Shown here: positions 57,770 to 64,000 of the stretch, piece after piece
Numbering within the stretch: the first letter of the stretch is position 1
Layout of the letters: each line of letters begins with the position of its first letter
Assembly (NCBI GenBank): GCA_029379385.1
Contig: CM055608.1
Coordinates: forward strand, 23,992,350 to 24,056,349
Length of the DNA: 64,000 bases
Direction of reading: 5' to 3'
Source: Quillaja saponaria
Lineage: Eukaryota; Streptophyta; Magnoliopsida; Fabales; Quillajaceae
Position numbers and translations under genes: made by a program
The notes under the pieces: generated by a model
Seen by the model: the letters and a program-made list of their open reading frames with translations, nothing else
The model's database searches: none
What the model was told of the DNA's origin: nothing

Positions 57770-58814
57770 TCAATATATATTATACTAAAATAGAATCAAC
57801 ATATTAAGGATGTTGATCTTACTATCAACCTTGAGAATAATGTTGTAGGATAATTTAGATTAGTTGAAGAAAGAAGCTGGGTGGTTAGTGGGAGCTATCC
57901 GGGAAAGAAGGCTTGAGAAAGGGATCATAGTGAGCAATATGAGAGTATAAGATATAAAGGTAGGCAAGGATTTGTAATGTAAGCTGAATTTTGATTGTAG
58001 TATTCTCTCCGTCCTTATATTTATGTAACTCTTCTTTATAGCTAGCATCTGCTTCCCTTTTCTATTATACTCTTCTTCTTCTATGACTGAATGTACTTAG
58101 TATTTCTAGAATTATCATCAATGGTATTTTATTTTCCTTCTATTCTCTGTAATTGTTAACTTACTTTTCTGATAAAGAATTTGATAAAACTAGGTTCATA
58201 TCAGCCTTGCTTCAACAATCAAATTCCTTTTACTTAGCATGTGCATGAAAAAGCAATATGGATGTATCTTAATATGTTGGGTTGGTGTTCTTGGGATTAT
58301 AGAGTAGCTAACAGCCCCTCTAAGTGATAGTCACTTCTCAGAGATGATTACATTAAATAAAGGGACCTGACCAACATTCTCATGGACATTGTAATATGGT
58401 ATAGTACAGTTTACTAATACTATTCGTCTATTCCTCCACTCCAGTCTACCCTCTCACTTTTCTTTTTTCTTAATTGCACACAAATTTAATTGATTAAATA
58501 GACTACTACAATACTACTACTACAAAGATTAGCTCTGGTAAAGCTTCTCTTTATCATGTTCCTACATCCTCTGTTAGCTCTAGTGAAGCTTTTATAAGTA
58601 CAAGTCTTGGCATGGGTTGTTAAAGGAGTCTGTCATATCAGTTTTTCATAGTTCATATATCCCCTGCTTTTATAAGTACAGGCCTTGATATAGTTATTAT
58701 GAAGAGCCAATGAAATTATTATTATTAATTGTAATTCATGTAAGCCTAATATGCTAAGAAGGCCCTAGTAAATGACTTACCTAGTTTCGACCCTAATATT
58801 GTATTTTTCATCAC

Positions 58815-58984
58815 TTTGCTTGACTAATTAGCCATAGAGCTTGGAAAGTCAAATGCCTAAATACTTTGGCACTCCAACTTAATCATTGGAAGTACTCGGT
58901 TTGCTTGACTAATTAGACTTAGAGCTTGGAAAATCAAATGCCTTATTACTTCGGTATTCCAACCTATTCATTTGAAGTACAACA
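58815..58984 (+). repeat. 85-bp tandem duplication
   Basis: 'TTTGCTTGACTAATTAG..' to '..GGAAGTAC' (58815-58899) is repeated with about 15% changes at 58900-58984; 'CAGTTTGC' then begins a third copy that diverges at once. Confidence 0.8.
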
Positions 58985-60399
58985 GTTTGCAATGATATGT
59001 GCATGAATTTCAATTGAACAAGCTCCAGTATGATATATAATCTCTGCATTATTCTTTGTTCTCAATTTCTAGTTCTGGTATTTAAGTTTGAACTAAACAA
59101 TTAAATAGACTACTACAGTTAGGAGGAATATATGTTTTGCAGTGCAGCCATGATGCAAGGTGGGGATCTTATAGTTAAAGATAGAATAGACTACTATAGT
59201 ACTACTACTACAAACACTTCTTTTTTGGTGTTTTTGGATGGACCATATTCTAGGATTTTGGTTCCTCTAATTTTATGATAGATCATAAAAGAGGATTGCC
59301 ATTACCAGTAGAACATTGATAATTAAAGAACCTTTTGAGGGAATATATTTATATATCTATATAATATCATTAACAAGAACAAAAATAAGCATGATATCTA
59401 GCATTATTACATGCACTTTGAGAGACTTATTTGAAATACCTCTAATCAGCAGTAAAGCATCTGAAGGTTTATCCTATGACTTTGAAGGACTGCCAACCAT
59501 TGATAAACTACTTACTACAACCTTGATTGCTCCAACAGCACTAAGCTTCTTCATCTCAGGGCTTAATCCATGTCTCTCCTGGTTCTTGCAGCCTTCTTAT
59601 GTCTGAACTTCCACAAAGTATGTTATCTGAACGAATCAAAACACAGTAAGAGATACAAAGTTGTAGGTAGTTTAGATAAAAAGCACTCAACATGCAGAAC
59701 CTGAATTTTGCACAAACTAATAGGAGACATAACATAACAGAGAAATGAAAATGAAAATTGGTGACGTTAAATTGTGCACACTAGGGAAAACAATATAAAA
59801 AAGAGAAACGAAAACAAAAACTGGTGTGACAGTGAATTAGTTGACAAGCTAGAGACTTGAAATAAAAGATATCAATGGTAGGGAATCATGATCAAATATA
59901 AATGAACTCAAATTATACTTCATTATTTATATCAATCCCATTAAAATCACCTAAATTATATGCAAGTTAACTTTTCTTCATTCACAACATTTTATATTTA
60001 ACATCAATTAATTTCGCTATATACTTTCATATCTAAATGGAAATCACCTATGCCACATACAGGGTCATGGGAGCTCCTTGTACCTTTATCAAATCTCCGT
60101 TACTCAGTGTTACCTACTCTACTAACAAGTTATCAAATATTTCAACAATATTAACTATCTTCCTAAATCTAGCCATGTCTTTGAATGAAAGTATTACCAA
60201 GCAACAAGTAAGCAAAAGCAGCAGAAAATCTACCATAAGTATCCCTGGATCAGATGTAGAAAGCAGGAGGTCTAGTAGACAAGTTTTTGTCGAAGCATAT
60301 GAACCAAAATTCATGTTATCTTCTATTATTATAAACATGTATAATGAGAAACTTCATACTACTTTTTATAACCGTCGTAACTCAATAACGAAAAATTGA

Positions 60400-63300
60400 G
60401 TTTTTCACACGATGTGTAAAGTTACGTAATAGAATAAACAAATTAATTAAATAATAGTATAATTAAATATGTTATAATTTGGTATTTTAGTGTAACATTT
60501 ATATACTTTATATATATTGTGTACTTGTTATCATAAAGTAAATAATATTATGACCAAGTGAATCCAAGTGAATAAATAATTAATGTATATATATTAAGAT
60601 TTAATCTCTACTACAAGTAAATTAAATAAAGAATACAATTTAACATGTGTATATATATGTATATAACTAAGAATAAATTGAAACCACACATTCAATATAT
60701 ATATAACAAGAATGAATATATACCACATCTATATTATGCTTAGATTTTGACATGTGATATTATTCCATCAATTTTTTTTTTCTTTTCTCTTTCTTTCACT
60801 CTTTGAGCGTTCCTTTGGAGACTCTAGCCTTCCACCGCCTTTGCTTGTCTCCATTTATTTTGCCCTCCCCTGTATTGTTTTTCCTTTATTCCTTCAAGAA
60901 ACTTCCAGTTTCTTCTCCTTTATTGAAGCTGCCGAAGTCTACACTTGAGGTTGATTCCTCTTCAGTTCATGTATGATGGTTCCTCCTCTTGGATAGCTAT
61001 ACCTCCTCCTTTTGACAATTGTAGCCACTTCACGTTAACCTTTTCTTTGTTGGTGTTTCATCCTTGTTTGTCATGTGAGAGTACCTGCAGCCTAGTGTAA
61101 ATTCCTCCTAGCAGCCAAGGTATTTTGTTCTCCTTGTTTGCCTCAAGTTTACAACTTTAGACTGGGACCATCTTGTTTAGTTGTCCCTCTCTTGCAGCAG
61201 CTCATTCAAATGGCTGCAACACACCAAGTCAGCTAACCTTGTTTGGTGAGCTTCTCATCACTTCAAATTCCATTCAATTACATGTTTCCTTGTAGTTGGT
61301 ACCTTTTCCTTCTTTCTTTATTGAGAATTAGATATGGGAGTTATGAAGGAAAGTTTAGAATTAGAGCTTAAAAATGATGGGAAATTGATTATGTTAATAT
61401 TGAATTGTAGAAAATGATTTAAAGTAACCAATTTACTTTGAATGTAATATTTGGAATATGAACAATGTTGACTTGAAGAACTTGTTTTGATTTTCTTGGG
61501 GTATATACACATATGTACACTTACTCATAAACTAGAATAAAGCATGCCCTTAAGATATTTGTATGAATGCCTAAATGAAACTTTATGAGTAAAACTTGGT
61601 TGTTCAATTCTTGGGAGGTTAAGTATTAATTAAGTTTGAATAAAAAGTTCATAACAAGAGCAAAGGGTTGGTTAATGTGTTGAGCTAAGGAATTAATGGA
61701 AGTGAGTAATGGTATGAACAAAGGAGAGTTAAGTGGTTTCGAAGGGTGCACGGGGCAGATTTCGTAGGTAACCAAAATTGGGTATTTCGAGTGCTTCGGG
61801 GCAGAATTAAATTAAGAGTTCAAAAAATAAAATGTAGCTTATAGTCTTGAAATGTTGTTTACAAAATTTCATAGCTTTGTTCCAAGTGTGTTGTTAGTTA
61901 GAGCTGTTAAATTGCGACTAGGTCATGCATGATTTTAGTGAACCTGTTTTAGTATAACTGATTTTGGAAGGTTTTAAAGGTTGAATTAGAAATAGAGTTA
62001 TGAATATGGAATGTTCCCAATATCTTGATAAAAAAACTGGAAAGTCTAGTAATTTAATTCCCTAGTATGAATTTTTTTTTCATAAGTCTTAGAGTCCGAT
62101 AATGACAACTAGAAAATTGTGCAGTGCCCTATTTTTTGTTCATGTAGGAAATTGAGTGGGTTAAATACTGATTTTAGGAAAATTTTCCAAATAATAGAGG
62201 TATATATACTTGTCTATTAATAAACCCAACAAACAGAATTAGATTTCCTTTTTTATAGAGAAAGTTATGTTCCATTAACTAAGGTAATGTCAAAACCGTC
62301 AAAATCCAGCGTTTTGTAGAATTTTATGCAACTTCAAAGAATAAAATGTATTGATATACAAATCTAAAAATTACAAATGATATACCATTATAAAGCTATA
62401 TGTGTCTAGTATTTAATAAATTTTACGAAATTGGATTTGGAATTTCTTAGAGAAAGATATAACTGTTAAAGTGAACACTGGTCCAAACCTCAAGTTTGAA
62501 CAGTTTCAACATCTTTAGCTCACTTGTGTTTTCTAACTTCTCTAATAGTTTCTTTCTACCTATTCATTATCAAGACATCTAAAATATCGTTTTATTATCA
62601 ATCTTACCATATAAAGTACAAATTATACTACATTCCATATAATAGCTTAATAGAAAACTTTCATAATGAAACCTCTATAAGTTGACATATAAGCTTAATA
62701 ATTAAAAATGTTATAACAATAACATTTAGAAACTAAGTATTATTTGGAAACATGAATTTCAATTCTGAATCCTAACATGGACTTGATGAGATGCGCGAAC
62801 GTAAGTGCAAGTGACGAATGGAATCAATTGAAGTTAAGTGGTTAATTGTTGCTCTTGGGGCTAGATTATTATGTGAAATTGTATATGTATTTAAATATAT
62901 GTGCAAATACAATGTTTTAGTGAGTTAATTGAATCATGCTTGTTTGGGGTTGATAAGGGCCAACAAAATGAGATTTTTCTGAGCAATGATTTTTATTCCG
63001 AAATTTAAAATTCAGGTGCATTTAGGGTATTCTGATTTAAAATCATGAGAAATTCTGATTCTGATAAATTTTTTTTTTTTTTTTAAAAGTGAGTGCTCAG
63101 CCCTGGTGGGATAGATTATGTAGGGAGATTAATTTGTTGTGATGGCTCGTAAATGCCCGGCAGAGGGTGATACTGTTATGATGGGCTGAGTTATTTGTTG
63201 GCCCTTTGGTTGCTTTATATGCTGTGATTACTCTGATTCATTTGTGATTCTATGAATTATATAAGTTGTGAATTTGTGATGATTACAAATGTGTACGTAT

Positions 63301-63833
63301 ATTTCTAATTAAATCACTATGTCATTTTATATATATTTGTATTGAGTGATACTAGTACCTTGTGGATACAATTTTTCACTCACGGAGTTCGTAGGACTCA
63401 TCCCTCTAGTGAATAATATTTTTTTCAGAAGTCTAATATATGATGTCGCCGAGTTTGTGACCTGCCAACAGAGTACAGTAAGGTATTTATTTTCCAGGAT
63501 CTCAGACTTGAAGTTAAGGATGAAAGTTGCAGTCACACTAGAATAGTGGAATGTTTAATTTTATATAATATAATAGTCTAGATATTTGTCCTAGTGTCGT
63601 TGTGTGAAATTAGGAACACATATGTTGTATTTTGAGGCATGTTATATAAATTTTCAGTAAGTTGCTATTTGTTTTAGAAAACAAACTTTTGCAGTGAACT
63701 TCTATTTTATAAAAGTTACTTTTATTCTTTAATTGGGTCAAGAGTCATGATTGTTACATTGTTTTGAAGTCAGGGTTACGGAGATTTGGTTATCTAATCC
63801 TCCGACCAGTCATGCCTCCGTGAGGGGTGTGAT
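60400..63833 (+). repeat. Probable long 5' LTR of a Ty3/gypsy (chromovirus-like) element
   Basis: The right part has features I recognise from Tekay/Del-type LTRs: 'GGGGCAG' words in a 'GTGCTTCGGGGCAG' context (61790-61806), 'CACTCACGGAGTTCGTAGGACT' (63376-63397) and a C/G-rich terminal block ending 'GTGAGGGGTGTGATA'. A tRNA-Met-like primer site follows at 63836. The left boundary is not determinable. It may start well inside this range and include the C/T-rich leader-like sequence at 60780-61270. The matching body and 3' LTR would lie right of the window. Confidence 0.4.
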
Positions 63834-63835
63834 AC

Positions 63836-63847
63836 TGCTATCAAAGA
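63836..63847 (+). other. Possible primer-binding site
   Basis: TGCTATCAAAGA compares with the plant tRNA-iMet site TGGTATCAGAGC (9 of 12). It lies directly after the presumed LTR end. Confidence 0.4.
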
Positions 63848-64000
63848 ACCTAGTAGAAGACAAGGATCTAAAGAAAGAATTATTCAAAAGAGACTTTATA
63901 ATTCACTTTGGAGATTGACAATTTTCATAAACATGACTATTTGTTCCCATAAGGAAAAAAAAATCGACTGCTATAAAAAGTATATACCACAAAGGAGCTT
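63848..64000. other. Right edge, no gene
   Basis: Short A-rich stretch after the possible primer site. If the gypsy call is right this is the untranslated leader before gag. No frame seen. Confidence 0.3.

Larger units (their letters stand above)
55641..60400. other. Long gene-free stretch
   Basis: No credible gene. Frames at 56160-56459, 59316-59606 and 60037-60399 lack recognisable domains and homopolymer or repeat composition dominates. Contains a repeated 36-bp word (57618-57769) and an 85-bp tandem duplication (58815-58984). (ACTACTACA)-type words recur at 58501-58525 and 59188-59211. Confidence 0.45.

Noticed and set aside
59316..60399. Two frames of 96 and 120 codons as possible genes
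   Set aside because: No recognisable domain and no promoter or splice context; composition matches flanking non-coding DNA.
1..64000. CRISPR arrays, operons, ribosome-binding sites, riboswitches, rRNA
   Set aside because: The content is plant nuclear DNA with spliced genes; no regularly spaced repeats with unique spacers and no rRNA sequence were seen.

Overview
This is a 64-kb piece of an AT-rich plant nuclear genome, most likely from a dicot. The evidence is spliced genes with GT-AG introns, plant-specific families (DPE2-type glucanotransferase, gamma-class PI 4-kinase, QALGGH zinc fingers), Ty1/copia and Ty3/gypsy remnants, and CACTA and foldback elements. There is no operon structure, CRISPR array or rRNA gene. 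The species cannot be named from the sequence alone.

Layout. 1-7.0 kb: two nested, decayed Ty1/copia retrotransposons. The inner one (2109-6450) has both LTRs, a primer-binding site, a purine tract and a perfect 5-bp target duplication, and it sits inside the RNase H end of the outer one. 7.3-13.5 kb: a five-exon gene for a membrane-anchored, proline- and histidine-rich DUF7036-type protein. 13.5-20.3 kb: intergenic DNA with tRNA-like fragments, tandem duplications and a composite of terminal-inverted-repeat elements. 20.35-31.4 kb: a DPE2 (cytosolic 4-alpha-glucanotransferase) locus of 22 recognisable exons that carries several independent inactivating lesions and is called a pseudogene. 34.3-36.0 kb: an intronless-CDS PI4K-gamma kinase. 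36.6-37.2 kb: a DEDDy 3'-5' exonuclease of Werner-exonuclease type. 37.2-42.3 kb: non-coding DNA with a foldback element. 42.4-43.5 kb and 53.0-54.2 kb: two minus-strand single-C2H2 zinc-finger genes, probably old paralogues, separated by a 6.1-kb decayed CACTA transposon, an LTR-like fragment and a mini-CACTA element. 54.2-64.0 kb: no credible gene; short tandem duplications, then what looks like the 5' LTR of a Ty3/gypsy element that leaves the window on the right.

How the genes relate. They are independent nuclear genes, not a pathway. The order DUF7036 gene - DPE2 - PI4K-gamma resembles gene order I recall from Arabidopsis (At2g40840/At2g40850 and the duplicated At3g56590/At3g56600), so this looks like a conserved block in which the DPE2 member has decayed. 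If so, maltose breakdown in this plant would depend on another DPE2 copy. The two zinc-finger proteins are probably nuclear repressors: one ends in a clear LxLxL EAR motif, the other in a DLN-like tail and carries a threefold 77-residue repeat.

Limits: splice sites were placed by eye from reading frame and consensus; family comparisons are from memory; no alignment or search was run. The DPE2 lesions could in part be sequencing errors.
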